Below are positions 9,756-18,365 of a DNA stretch of 64,000 nucleotides, piece by piece. The translations under genes were made by a program, and so were the position numbers. This stretch comes from an uncultured Clostridia bacterium (GTDB lineage: Bacteria; Bacillota; Clostridia; Oscillospirales; Ruminococcaceae): assembly GCA_947589215.1 (NCBI GenBank), contig CANQCL010000006.1, positions 1-64,000 of the forward strand, read 5' to 3'. How positions within the stretch are numbered: position 1 is the first letter of the stretch; each line of letters begins with the position of its first letter. Under the pieces are notes generated by a model that had not been told where the DNA came from, ran no database searches, and was given only the letters and a program-made list of their open reading frames with translations.

Positions 9756-10612
9756 TTTTTCTTCACCCTCTTTGCAAATCCACCTTTATCCTTTTCAGAC
9801 ACATCAGGTGTGAAGCGTTTCTTTAAAAGTCTTTTTAAGCTTTCTTTCGAGAATCCTCTTGTCAGCTCTCCTTCCTCAGCAACTGATATGTTTCCGGTTT
9901 CCTCAGATACAACTATTACAATAGCATCGGATACCTCGCTTATTCCTATTGCGGCACGGTGTCTTGAACCAAGCTGTTTATTGATAAGCTCTTCCTTTTG
10001 CGGAGTAGGCAGAAAACAGCCTGCCGCTAAAATTTTAGCTTCTCTTATAATTACCGCACCGTCGTGCAGAGGAGAGTTCGGAAAAAATATGTTTCCGAAT
10101 ATCGAATCGCTGGGCTTGCAATCAAGTATAATTCCGTTTGCTACCTGTTCTCCTAGCTTTGTCTTTCTTTCGCATACTATCAAAGCACCCGTTTTAGTTT
10201 TTGAAAGATTTGAAACGGCACTGCAAATTGCTTCAATACATTCGGTCCATTCCCAGCGTACCTCTTCACTGTCAGAACTTATAAAAGAGAGGTTTGCAAC
10301 TGTGGTTCGTCCCATCTTTTCAAGAATTCTTCTAAGTTCAGGCTGAAACACTATAATCAGTGCAACAAATCCCCACTTGAAGAAGTTCTCAAGCAAAAAG
10401 GTCATTGTCTTTAAACCGAGAAGTGAAGATATTAAATAGCATATCAGAATAATGATTATTCCCTTAACAAGCTGTCCTGCTCTTGTCTCTCTGACAATCT
10501 GTGTGCCTTTGAAAATCAGATAAGACAAAATAGCCATATCAATTAAATCAACTATGGTAATTGATTTAAAAACGCTTACAAAAGCCTGCAAAACTTCAGA
10601 TACCGCTGACAA
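9725..10612 (-). CDS. cdaA: Diadenylate cyclase CdaA
   Basis: Converts two ATP to cyclic di-AMP at the membrane. Three hydrophobic segments fill the first ~100 residues, followed by the DAC (DisA_N) domain with the DGA motif near residues 184-186 and RHR near 217-219. The longest frame begins with GTG at 10621, but that codon lies inside the sequence AAGGAAGTGA, which is itself a good ribosome binding site placed 5 bases before a TTG at 10612. I therefore choose TTG. A good promoter lies at 10676-10704, so cdaA-cdaR can be transcribed apart from the cysteine-desulfurase gene upstream. Confidence 0.92.
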   Translation of the reverse strand: MSAVSEVLQAFVSVFKSITIVDLIDMAILSYLIFKGTQIVRETRAGQLVKGIIIILICYLISSLLGLKTMTFLLENFFKWGFVALIIVFQPELRRILEKMGRTTVANLSFISSDSEEVRWEWTECIEAICSAVSNLSKTKTGALIVCERKTKLGEQVANGIILDCKPSDSIFGNIFFPNSPLHDGAVIIREAKILAAGCFLPTPQKEELINKQLGSRHRAAIGISEVSDAIVIVVSEETGNISVAEEGELTRGFSKESLKRLLKKRFTPDVSEKDKGGFAKRVKKKWKSVQKEQK

Positions 10613-10617
10613 TAAAT

Positions 10618-10627
10618 TCACTTCCTT
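10618..10627 (-). promoter_or_regulatory. Ribosome binding site that decides the cdaA start
   Basis: AAGGAAGTGA differs by one base from the ideal AAGGAGGTGA and is 5 bases from TTG 10612. It overlaps the alternative GTG start at 10621. Confidence 0.6.
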
Positions 10628-10675
10628 TATAATTTTATTAGATAAATATTTACTATTTTTACTTTTCTATAAATT

Positions 10676-10704
10676 ATTATAACACACCTATAAAATTTTA
10701 ACAA
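10676..10704 (-). promoter_or_regulatory. Sigma-A promoter for cdaA-cdaR
   Basis: TTGTTA at 10704-10699, 17 bases, TATAAT at 10681-10676, with TGTGT just before the -10 box. It directly abuts the stop codon of the upstream gene. Confidence 0.7.
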
Positions 10705-10707
10705 GAG

Positions 10708-11847
10708 TTAAATCCCAATATTATTTACTTTTTTAAGCTCTGTCACTAATTTTTTAACCTCTATCTCACTGTTAAATACAGCCGGTGAAAATCTTGTCAG
10801 CCCGTCTTCCTCTGTTCCGAGTGTTTTATGTGCAAGCGCAGAGCAATGGAACCCACCTCTAAGTGCAAAACCTCGATTGCTCAGATACTCTGTGACCTCG
10901 AATGAGTTTGCATTCTTATAACTGAACGAAACAAGAGGTGCATATTTTTTGTTATACTCTCTTATAACAGTGAAATTATTTAAATCTCCTACCTGTGTTG
11001 CGAACATATCGCACAGTCTGTCCTCTTTTCTTCTTATGTTATTTATTCCGGTTTTTTTAACGAAATCCACTCCTGCTCCCAGCGAAATTATTCCCGGAAC
11101 ATTTATCGTTCCGCTTTCCAACTGCTCCGGGAGAAAATCTGTCTGTTTAAGCTCAAGAGAAGTTGCTCCTGTACCGCCCTCTATTATCGTACTAAGAGGA
11201 TATTTTCCGTCCGATATAAGAACACCTGTACCAGAAAGTCCGTAAAGACCTTTGTGACCCGCACAGCAGATAAAGTTTATTCCTTCTCCCAGCTTTATGT
11301 CCATAACGCCCGCACCTTGTGCAGCGTCAAGAATAAAGCATATTCCTTTCTTTTTGCAGACAGCCGCTATCTCATTAAATGGAAGTATCTCTCCTGTTAC
11401 ATTAGAAGCCGCCATCATACAAATGCACTTTGTATTTTTTCTTATAAGCGATTTGAAATTTGATACTGTCTTTTCATTGCGATCCGCTACCTTTGCAACC
11501 GAAAGGCTTACATTCCTATTCGTCTGAGCAAGTGCAAAGGCAGGACGGGATACGGCATTGTGTTCAAGGGAAGATATTATAATATGTCCTCCTTCTTGCA
11601 TTACCCCCTTCATTGCAAAGTTTATCGCATGGGTACAATTAAGCGTGAAAACAACATTCTCAGGCTTTGCATTAAAAAAATCAGCTACCTTTTCCCTGAC
11701 CTTATAAACCTCGTCCGCCACCCTAACAGACATCTTGTGTCCGCTTCTTCCGGGATTTCCTCCTAAATATCTTGAAGCATATTCGGCTCTGTTAAGTACG
11801 GCGCTGGGCTTTGGATAGGTTGTAGCAGAATTATCAAAATATATCAT
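10708..11847 (-). CDS. Cysteine desulfurase-like class V aminotransferase
   Basis: A 379-residue PLP enzyme of the class V aminotransferase / SufS-like group. It opens with IYFDNSATTYPKP, has the PLP lysine K199 in CAGHKGLYG, and the candidate persulfide cysteine C335 in RGGFHCSALAHK. Such proteins release sulfur or selenium from cysteine or selenocysteine; the exact role of this subgroup is not settled. AAAGGAG lies upstream of ATG 11847. It sits 117 bases downstream of a DUF3343 gene, a partner seen with this enzyme type and annotated in Pfam as Se/S-carrier-like, so the two may pass sulfur between them. No iron-sulfur scaffold gene is adjacent. Confidence 0.85.
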   Translation of the reverse strand: MIYFDNSATTYPKPSAVLNRAEYASRYLGGNPGRSGHKMSVRVADEVYKVREKVADFFNAKPENVVFTLNCTHAINFAMKGVMQEGGHIIISSLEHNAVSRPAFALAQTNRNVSLSVAKVADRNEKTVSNFKSLIRKNTKCICMMAASNVTGEILPFNEIAAVCKKKGICFILDAAQGAGVMDIKLGEGINFICCAGHKGLYGLSGTGVLISDGKYPLSTIIEGGTGATSLELKQTDFLPEQLESGTINVPGIISLGAGVDFVKKTGINNIRRKEDRLCDMFATQVGDLNNFTVIREYNKKYAPLVSFSYKNANSFEVTEYLSNRGFALRGGFHCSALAHKTLGTEEDGLTRFSPAVFNSEIEVKKLVTELKKVNNIGI

Positions 11848-11964
11848 CTTTATATTTGCTCCTTTTAGAAGCTGTACCTCCTTTTCGTATATTTTACCAT
11901 GCAGTTTTTGTGAGCAATATTTCGGATAATGACCTTAAAGAACTAAACTTCCCCATCATAAAAG

Positions 11965-12186
11965 CTACTCAGGGATCTTCTGATATGCCTTGTGAGCAAT
12001 ATTCTCCGAATCAAGTATTGAAAATATATATCTTAAATCATCTCGTACTCTTATGGAATAACCGCATCCAGAACCTAGATTTTTCGGTGTTTTTTGTATC
12101 TCGCAGTAAAGTCCCATATTGTTGAGAAGCTTCTTTGCTTTCATGGCATAAGTTATTGATGAAACTGCTATCAGGCTTTTTTGCAT
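11965..12186 (-). CDS. DUF3343 putative Se/S carrier-like protein
   Basis: A 73-residue protein reading MQKSLIAVSSITYAMKAKKL, with the conserved GSGCGYSIRV segment containing a Cys that could carry sulfur or selenium. The ATG at 12186 is preferred because AGGAGG lies just upstream; a longer TTG-initiated frame would read through that ribosome binding site. The DUF3343 family is small, cytoplasmic and often beside cysteine-desulfurase-like genes, as here. The carrier function is the family annotation and an inference, not shown. Confidence 0.75.
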   Translation of the reverse strand: MQKSLIAVSSITYAMKAKKLLNNMGLYCEIQKTPKNLGSGCGYSIRVRDDLRYIFSILDSENIAHKAYQKIPE

Positions 12187-12288
12187 TGTATAATTAGTCC
12201 TCCTTTTGTCGATTGACAATAAATATTAGGGGCATTAATATAATATGACTTTTTCATTTAACCGTGAACAAAATATGATATATTTTTA

Positions 12289-12318
12289 CAAAAAAACGGA
12301 CGGCTGCAAAAGCCGTCC
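12289..12318 (-). terminator. Intrinsic terminator of the esterase gene
   Basis: GGACGGCT/AGCCGTCC stem with a 5-base loop, followed on the minus strand by a run of T. It lies 22 bases past the stop codon at 12341. Confidence 0.85.
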
Positions 12319-12340
12319 AAAAATAATGTATATGTATATT

Positions 12341-13186
12341 TTATTGTCTGTAAATCCAGTCTATCGCCAGCTCAACCCACTTCTCATTTACGGGAACTAT
12401 ATGGTGTTCTCCTGTAGAAGTCTGATAATTACAAAGCGAAAGCCCGTGATTTCCCCACTCGTATATGTGTGACTCAAAAGGTATCTTATATTTTGACAGC
12501 GACGTCATATAGCGCAGTGAGTTTTCAACAGGAACTGCCGAATCATCAGCCGTGTGCCATAGAAATGTAGGAGGAGTAGATGCTGACACCCTATTTTCAA
12601 GCGAAACAAGCTCCCGTATTTTCAAAGCCTCGTCGTTTGATTTGTCATCACCCAGTAAATTAAGCACACTCGTTTCGTGAGTAAACTCACTGTCGCTTGT
12701 CAAAACAGGATAGCACAATACGCAACCGTTTGGTTTTATATCAGCAGGCTTAGCCCCCAACGGTTCTGTAAGAATTTCCTTGTCGTAGAAAACAGACAAC
12801 GACGCTGCCAGATGACCTCCTGCCGAAAAGCCAAGAACAAATATCTTATCCCTATCTACCTGATATTTATCTGCGTTGCCTCTTACATACTTAACTGCGC
12901 TTGCAAGCTCCAGAGCAGCCGTTGGGAACTTCTTATTGACGCATGAATATTTTAATACAAATGACGCTATTCCATGTCCTGCAAACCTCAAAGCAACCGG
13001 CTCGTTTTCTCTGTCCGAATTATAGTCGTATCCTCCGCCCGGACAGATTATAACCGCAGGAAACTTTTTTTCGCCTATCTCCTCCGACTTTGAAGTACAA
13101 TAGCTTGTCAGCGTTGGATCACAACCGTCTTTGCTCAGTCCTGCTTTTTCATAATCTACCTTGATATTTATCGTTTCAAAAATCAT
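12341..13186 (-). CDS. Alpha/beta-hydrolase esterase (acetylxylan-esterase / BD-FAE-like)
   Basis: A 281-residue alpha/beta hydrolase. The oxyanion-hole region is PAVIICPGGGYDYNSDREN, the nucleophile Ser is in GFSAGGHLAAS, the acid is in HTADDSAVP and the His is in WGNHGLSL. This pattern fits small intracellular carbohydrate esterases that remove acetyl or feruloyl groups from plant oligosaccharides. No signal peptide. GGAG precedes ATG 13186. It is a single-gene unit with its own terminator; nearby glycoside hydrolases make a role in glycan use plausible, but the substrate is unknown. Confidence 0.8.
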   Translation of the reverse strand: MIFETINIKVDYEKAGLSKDGCDPTLTSYCTSKSEEIGEKKFPAVIICPGGGYDYNSDRENEPVALRFAGHGIASFVLKYSCVNKKFPTAALELASAVKYVRGNADKYQVDRDKIFVLGFSAGGHLAASLSVFYDKEILTEPLGAKPADIKPNGCVLCYPVLTSDSEFTHETSVLNLLGDDKSNDEALKIRELVSLENRVSASTPPTFLWHTADDSAVPVENSLRYMTSLSKYKIPFESHIYEWGNHGLSLCNYQTSTGEHHIVPVNEKWVELAIDWIYRQ

Positions 13187-13261
13187 AATAATCTCCGTTC
13201 TATGTATAGTTTTCTATACCTATACTATCACAAACTGCTTTGTTTTTCAATAATAACTATG

Positions 13262-13290
13262 TTGAAATATTTTTAATGTTGTGATATACT
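13262..13290 (+). promoter_or_regulatory. Sigma-A promoter of pheA
   Basis: TTGAAA, 17 bases, TATACT, about 50 bases before the pheA start. Confidence 0.7.
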
Positions 13291-13342
13291 AACTTTAATA
13301 CAAAATTTGTGATAAATACGGAATATATTTTCGGAGGAATTT

Positions 13343-14455
13343 ATGAATTTAGACGAGCTGAGAAAAAATATTGACGAGATAGACGACGAATTGCTGAGGC
13401 TCTTTGAAAAAAGAATGGAAATAACCCATCAGGTAGCGCAGTATAAAATTGAAAACGGGATAAAGGTCTTTCAGTCGGAACGAGAAAACGCAATAATCGA
13501 CAAGGTGAGAAGCAAGGCGCCCGACGGACTTCAAAATTCAGTTGAGACGCTTTTTACAACTATTATGGACATCGGAAAGTCAAAGCAGTTCAGCGAATTT
13601 TTCGCAGGCAATTGCGAAATTGATTACACTGAGTTTGAGCGGTCTGACAATATGCAAATCGCCTGTCCCGGAATAGTGGGAAGCTACAGTGAACAGGCAG
13701 CTTATCAGATTTCAAAAAACGCCGAGATAAAATATTACCATGACTTCGACGACGTTTTTGAAGCAGTAGAAAAGGGCGAAATGCCGTATGGTATAGTGCC
13801 TATTCAGAATTCTACAGCAGGTTCGGTATCAGCTACATATGAGCTTTTATCAAGGTCTAATCTCTACATAGCATGCTCAACAAGAGTGAAAATCAATCAT
13901 TGTCTCGCCTGCCGTCAGGACACGGACGAATCTGACATAAGAAAGGTTTTTTCTCACGAACAGGGTCTTATGCAGTGCTCTGATTTTATCAAGGAAAATA
14001 AATTTTTTAAGCGTGAATGTGCCAACACATCTATTGCCGCACATCTGGTCAGCGAAAGCGGCGAACCTTTAGCCTGCATCTGTTCAGAGGAGTGCGCAAA
14101 GGAGCACGGTCTAAAAATTTTAAAGACAAATATCGCTAATGCTGACAAAAACTACACTCGTTTTATTCTTGTTTCAAATAAGCTGTGTTCTTCAAAGAGA
14201 GCCGATATTGTTTCTGTAACTTTGACTATTTCTCATAGACGTTCTGCACTATACAGACTTCTGACAAAGTTTTCAGTATGCGGTCTTAACCTTGTAAGAC
14301 TGGAAAACAAACCCCTTGCTTCAAAGGATTTTGACGTGCAGTTTTATCTTGACTTTGAAGGTTCAATTTTAAATCCTGAGGTTCCAAAGCTTATAGCCGA
14401 GCTCAAGTCTGACTTGAGGTATTTTAAATTTCTCGGCAATTTTGAAGAAGTTTAA
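13343..14455 (+). CDS. pheA: Bifunctional chorismate mutase / prephenate dehydratase (P-protein)
   Basis: Carries chorismate to phenylpyruvate for phenylalanine synthesis. Residues 1-85 are an AroQ-type chorismate mutase (LDELRKNIDEIDDELLRLFEKR). The prephenate dehydratase domain runs from about residue 105 (CPGIVGSYSEQAAYQI) and includes the catalytic TRF motif in KNYTRFILVSN. A C-terminal ACT domain follows. The phenylalanine-binding motif, usually ESRP, reads LENKP here, so feedback inhibition may differ. CGGAGG is placed 8 bases before ATG 13343. The gene is monocistronic, between its own promoter and terminator. Confidence 0.93.
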   Translation: MNLDELRKNIDEIDDELLRLFEKRMEITHQVAQYKIENGIKVFQSERENAIIDKVRSKAPDGLQNSVETLFTTIMDIGKSKQFSEFFAGNCEIDYTEFERSDNMQIACPGIVGSYSEQAAYQISKNAEIKYYHDFDDVFEAVEKGEMPYGIVPIQNSTAGSVSATYELLSRSNLYIACSTRVKINHCLACRQDTDESDIRKVFSHEQGLMQCSDFIKENKFFKRECANTSIAAHLVSESGEPLACICSEECAKEHGLKILKTNIANADKNYTRFILVSNKLCSSKRADIVSVTLTISHRRSALYRLLTKFSVCGLNLVRLENKPLASKDFDVQFYLDFEGSILNPEVPKLIAELKSDLRYFKFLGNFEEV

Positions 14456-14474
14456 CTTATTTATTATATAACTC

Positions 14475-14510
14475 AAAAAAAGGTATTGAGAAAAGCTCTC
14501 AATACCTTTT
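14475..14510. terminator. Bidirectional terminator between pheA and the holin pair
   Basis: AAGGTATTGAG/CTCAATACCTT stem with an A run on the left and a T run on the right, 20-50 bases past pheA and just past the convergent holin gene. Confidence 0.85.
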
Positions 14511-14519
14511 AACTATTCT

Positions 14520-14792
14520 TTAACCATTTTTAGAATTTTTAATCTCGATTAAATGCTGGTCTGCTTTGTGGGCGGCTTCTGAAAAACTGTTGTTTTTCCA
14601 CCAAGCCATAATAGACGTTATACCTGTAAAGGCTGCTGAAACAACCTGTGTAATTTCTTCATCGTCGAACGGCAAAACGCTGTGCCCGCAAAGCGTAAGA
14701 CAGTTATTAATAAGCGCTGCAATTAATAGAACCGTTCTTATAACAGTTGACTTTGTACATTTAATATTTATCATTTTACCCTTATCTTTCAT
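14520..14792 (-). CDS. SPP1/XhlB-type phage holin
   Basis: A 90-residue protein closely following the XhlB/SPP1 holin pattern: TVIRTVLLIAALINNCLTL as the first membrane segment, then a second hydrophobic stretch ending in AWWKNNSFSEAAHKADQHL. Holins of this kind form membrane pores that release a lysin or other protein. GGGGAA lies ahead of ATG 14792; a second ATG at 14774 is also possible. No endolysin, capsid or tail gene is nearby, so this is an orphan lysis cassette or a domesticated export pore. It ends against a shared terminator. Confidence 0.75.
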   Translation of the reverse strand: MKDKGKMINIKCTKSTVIRTVLLIAALINNCLTLCGHSVLPFDDEEITQVVSAAFTGITSIMAWWKNNSFSEAAHKADQHLIEIKNSKNG

Positions 14793-14907
14793 ATCAATTC
14801 CCCATTCTTTTTACTTGTTTTAAATTAATACTGCAAGAAATGTAAAAAACACTTCTGCATTACTATTAAATGTAAAAATTAAAGGCTTTGTGACTGCTGA
14901 GCCTATT

Positions 14908-15138
14908 TCAAGACCTCTTTACATTTATCTTTTCTAAATCGAGAATTCTATGATTCAATACTGCCTGCTCCTTTTCAATAAGAGAAGTTCTTAGGTGAAC
15001 CTCGCTTAACTTTTCAACGCTTTTTTCCAGTTTATCAATTCTGTAAGACAGCAATCTGTTAGCAGTAAATATTCCTGTCAAAGAGCCGAAAGCTGTTCCT
15101 ATAAGAGACAAAACAGCGATTAAAATTTCATTAGACAT
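14908..15138 (-). CDS. XhlA-like small membrane protein with coiled coil
   Basis: A 76-residue protein with an N-terminal membrane segment (MSNEILIAVLSLIGTAFGSL) and then an amphipathic coiled-coil helix (YRIDKLEKSVEKL ... LNHRILDLEKI). The size, layout and place just upstream of an XhlB-type holin suit a holin partner of the XhlA kind, although in classic XhlA the coiled coil comes first and the membrane segment last. The start has no strong ribosome binding site: upstream bases are GCCAAATAAAAT. A good AAAGGAG lies about 45 bases further up without a usable start. Confidence 0.55.
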   Translation of the reverse strand: MSNEILIAVLSLIGTAFGSLTGIFTANRLLSYRIDKLEKSVEKLSEVHLRTSLIEKEQAVLNHRILDLEKINVKRS

Positions 15139-15218
15139 ATTTTATTTGGCTCAGACCCAAAACGCAGTCAGGTCACAAAGCCTTCTCCTTTCTTAAAAAT
15201 CTCCCTCATATATACATA

Positions 15219-15252
15219 AAAAAATAAAAAAAGTTGCACAGATTCGTGCAAC
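15219..15252 (-). terminator. Leader terminator upstream of the holin pair
   Basis: GTTGCAC/GTGCAAC, a perfect 7-base stem with a 6-base loop, followed on the minus strand by a long T-rich run. No minus-strand gene lies upstream, so it would act on a short leader transcript or small RNA in front of the holin genes. Confidence 0.6.
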
Positions 15253-15317
15253 AAAAGAAAAAAATTTTAAATTATAATTTAACCGCAATTCTTTGACTTA
15301 AAATTTACAGCTTTTAA

Positions 15318-15345
15318 TTGACAGCAAAGGTAAAATAACTATAAT
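15318..15345 (+). promoter_or_regulatory. Sigma-A promoter of the GH27 gene
   Basis: Exact TTGACA and exact TATAAT separated by 16 bases, 45 bases before ATG 15390. Confidence 0.85.
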
Positions 15346-15389
15346 AGAATTATAAATTTGCTTTTACAGCATATTTGAAAGGAGAAATT

Positions 15390-16658
15390 ATGTTTACAAA
15401 AACAGCACCTATGGGCTGGAACAGTTGGGACTGTTACGGCACTTCAGTTACAGAGGAAATAGTAAAACAAAATGCCGACTTTATGGCAAAGCATTTGAAA
15501 AAATACGGTTGGGAATACATTGTCGTAGACGCTCAATGGTTTGAACCAAAGGCTAAAACACACAGCTATAATAATTTTACCGAGCTTTGTATGGACGAGT
15601 ATTCAAGACTAATTCCCACAGAAAACCGTTTCCCGTCTTCTAAAGGAGGAAAGGGTTTTGCACCATTAGCAGATTATATTCATTCTCTTGGTCTTAAATT
15701 CGGAATACATATTATGAGAGGAATACCACGTCAGGCTGTTCACAGAAACACAAAAATAAAAGGCTCAGACAAAACTGCACGTCAGATTGCCAAAACATCA
15801 AGCATATGTGTGTGGAACACAGATATGTACGGAGTTGACCCGTCTAAAGACGGCGCAAAGGAATATTACGAAAGCATTTTTGAACTATATGCTTCATGGG
15901 GCGTAGACTTTATCAAATGCGACGATATTGCACGTGAGCTTCCGCATGAAGAGGAAGAGCTTTTAATGCTTAGTGATTGTCTTCGCAGCTGCGGACGGGA
16001 TATGATACTTAGTCTCTCGCCGGGACCGGCACTTCTTGAAAAGTCCGAGCTTTACAAGCAGGTATCAAATATGTGGAGAATTACTGATGATTTCTGGGAC
16101 GACTGGGGGCTTCTTTACGATATGTTCTCTCGTGCGGAAAAATGGTGTACACACGCAGGAGCAGACCACTGGCCGGATGCGGATATGCTGCCTATAGGTC
16201 CTATCAAGCAAGATTATGATAAGTCGATCCGCACAAACTTTACCCGCAACGAACAGATTACAATGATAACGCTTTGGAGTATACTCCGCTCTCCTCTTAT
16301 TATCGGCGGTGAGATGACCCGTTTTGATGATTTTACAATGAGTCTTGTTACCAATGAAAAGATCCTTGAAATGCACAGAAACGCTCGGCACTCACATCAA
16401 GTTTGGCGAAAGGAAATTGACGGTACTGAGCATATTCTGTGGACGGCAGCAAGCTCACAGGGCGGAATATACATAGCCGTATTTAATACCGGCAGTGCTG
16501 ACAGCGAGATTGAAATACCGCTTACCGACCTTGAGATTTATGATGAAATATACGGAACAGAACTTTGGAGCGGAAACGCAATTTCTGCAAAAAACAGCTT
16601 GAATGTCAAGCTTGAAAGCCATGAGGCAAAAGCATTTTTAATAAGAACACATAACTAA
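15390..16658 (+). CDS. Glycoside hydrolase family 27 (alpha-galactosidase-like)
   Basis: A 422-residue GH27 enzyme. It begins with the family signature APMGWNSWDCYG, has the nucleophile D178 in VDFIKCDDI and the candidate acid/base D234 in WRITDDFW. A C-terminal beta-sandwich follows. GH27 enzymes remove terminal alpha-galactose or beta-arabinopyranose; the insertion SKGGKGFAPLADYIHSLGLKF is long compared with plain alpha-galactosidases, so specificity is open. No signal peptide, so cytoplasmic. An in-frame TTG at 15375 overlaps the AAAGGAG ribosome binding site; ATG 15390 is the real start. Confidence 0.87.
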   Translation: MFTKTAPMGWNSWDCYGTSVTEEIVKQNADFMAKHLKKYGWEYIVVDAQWFEPKAKTHSYNNFTELCMDEYSRLIPTENRFPSSKGGKGFAPLADYIHSLGLKFGIHIMRGIPRQAVHRNTKIKGSDKTARQIAKTSSICVWNTDMYGVDPSKDGAKEYYESIFELYASWGVDFIKCDDIARELPHEEEELLMLSDCLRSCGRDMILSLSPGPALLEKSELYKQVSNMWRITDDFWDDWGLLYDMFSRAEKWCTHAGADHWPDADMLPIGPIKQDYDKSIRTNFTRNEQITMITLWSILRSPLIIGGEMTRFDDFTMSLVTNEKILEMHRNARHSHQVWRKEIDGTEHILWTAASSQGGIYIAVFNTGSADSEIEIPLTDLEIYDEIYGTELWSGNAISAKNSLNVKLESHEAKAFLIRTHN

Positions 16659-16708
16659 TAAATGATTATATATTTTGCAAACTAATATATCTTAAATAAC
16701 AAATCAGA

Positions 16709-16735
16709 GTGCGGAGTTAAAACCGCACCATTTTT
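16709..16735 (+). terminator. Intrinsic terminator of the GH27 gene
   Basis: GTGCGG/CCGCAC stem, 8-base loop, then CCATTTTTATT, about 50 bases past the stop. Confidence 0.65.
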
Positions 16736-16766
16736 ATTAGATATATTGTATTTAGTTTATAACTTT

Positions 16767-18335
16767 TTAACTTTCTTGCACTTTCATCAATTTGTATTCA
16801 ATACTGTCGACCAAAGCCTTGACAGAAGCATTGATAATATCAGTTGAGGCTCCGACTGTAGTCCATACATTCTGACCGTCGGTTGACTCTATTAAAACCC
16901 TAACCGCCGCAGCCGTTGCGGAGGCTGTGTCAACGACTCTTACCTTGTAGTCGATAAGATTAATATGCGAAAGCACATCGGGGTAGTATTCTGCAAGTGC
17001 GTTTCTTATTGCCTTGTCGAGAGCATTGACAGGACCGTTTCCCTCGTCTGCTGCCATTTTGCATTTATCTGATACCTTTACCTTTACCATAGCGCACGCA
17101 GGCGATTCTCTGTCACCCTCCGGCTCTGTGATTACTTTGAAAAATTCAATATGAAAAAACGGATTTAAAAGACCTAAAAATCTCTTTACTAAAAGCTCGA
17201 AAGATGCGTCAGCCGCCTCGTATTGAAAACCTTTTTGCTCTTGAAGTTTAAGCATTTCAAGAACGTCTGCGAGAACAGGAGAGCCTTTCTCAATATCGGG
17301 AAGAAAGGTCTTTATCTTAGAAAGTATTGCAGTTCTGCCTGAGACTTCGCTTAGCAGAAACTGGCGTTCGTTTCCGACCTCTGAGGGGTCGATATGCTCA
17401 AATGATTTAGATAGCTTTGATACGCCGTCTATGTGCATTCCGCCCTTGTGCGCAAACGCCGATTTGCCTACATATGAAAGTCCGTCTGACAGAGTTATAT
17501 TTGAAAGCTCGGCTATGTATCTCGCATAAGATGTAAGCTTTTTCATAGAGGATTCCGGTATAACCTCATAACCTAGCTTTAGCTGGAGGTTTGGAATAAC
17601 TGTCGAAAGACAGGTGTTTCCGCATCTTTCTCCAATGCCGATGAATGTTCCCTGAACGCTTGTTGCTCCTCCTATCACGGCAGAGACGGTGTTTGCAACA
17701 GCGCATCCAGAATCGTTATGGCAGTGAATCCCTACCTCGCAGGATACAACCTTGCAAACCTCTTTAACTATATCCTCAATTTCGTGAGGAAAACAACCTC
17801 CGTTTGTATCGCAAAGAGCAATAGACTTCGCACCTGCTTTTTCTGCAGTCTTTATTGTCTCGATTGCATACTCGGGGTTATTTTTATATCCGTCAAAGAA
17901 ATGTTCTGCGTCAAAGAAAACATACTTTCCCTTGTCGGTGAGATATTTTACAGTGTCGTAAATCATATCTAGGTTTTCCTCAAGGGTAGTATTTAAAATC
18001 TTAGTTGCGTGAAGATCCCAGCTTTTTCCGAAAATTGCAACATAGTCACATGGCACTTCTGCCATAACATTTACCGATTTATCCTCTTTGACATCTGTGT
18101 TTGCCCGTCTTGTCGAGCCGAAAGCAACGATTTTTGAATGACTAAGCTTTAGGCTTTTGCTCGCTTCAAAAAACTCTTTGTCCTTCGGGTTTGAAAAGGG
18201 GTTTCCGGCTTCGATAAAATCTATGCCGATTTCGTCAAGCGCCTTTGTGATTGCAATTTTATCCTGAACCGAGAAGTTCATATTTTCACCCTGAGCGCCG
18301 TCACGCAGGGTAGAATCATACATTGATACTCTCAT
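16767..18335 (-). CDS. cimA: (R)-citramalate synthase CimA
   Basis: Condenses pyruvate and acetyl-CoA to citramalate, the threonine-independent entry to isoleucine synthesis. A 522-residue LeuA-like protein: catalytic barrel with MYDSTLRDGAQGENMNFS, the metal-binding HCHNDSGCAVAN, and a C-terminal LeuA-type allosteric domain ending in VWTTVGASTDIINAS. The length and the FSVQDKI segment fit CimA (TIGR00977) rather than 2-isopropylmalate or homocitrate synthase. It follows ilvB by 30 bases on the same strand, so it should be under the ilvB T-box. GGAGAG precedes ATG 18335. Confidence 0.9.
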   Translation of the reverse strand: MRVSMYDSTLRDGAQGENMNFSVQDKIAITKALDEIGIDFIEAGNPFSNPKDKEFFEASKSLKLSHSKIVAFGSTRRANTDVKEDKSVNVMAEVPCDYVAIFGKSWDLHATKILNTTLEENLDMIYDTVKYLTDKGKYVFFDAEHFFDGYKNNPEYAIETIKTAEKAGAKSIALCDTNGGCFPHEIEDIVKEVCKVVSCEVGIHCHNDSGCAVANTVSAVIGGATSVQGTFIGIGERCGNTCLSTVIPNLQLKLGYEVIPESSMKKLTSYARYIAELSNITLSDGLSYVGKSAFAHKGGMHIDGVSKLSKSFEHIDPSEVGNERQFLLSEVSGRTAILSKIKTFLPDIEKGSPVLADVLEMLKLQEQKGFQYEAADASFELLVKRFLGLLNPFFHIEFFKVITEPEGDRESPACAMVKVKVSDKCKMAADEGNGPVNALDKAIRNALAEYYPDVLSHINLIDYKVRVVDTASATAAAVRVLIESTDGQNVWTTVGASTDIINASVKALVDSIEYKLMKVQES

Positions 18336-18365
18336 ATCTATCTCTCCATTCTTAGCAACCGCTTA

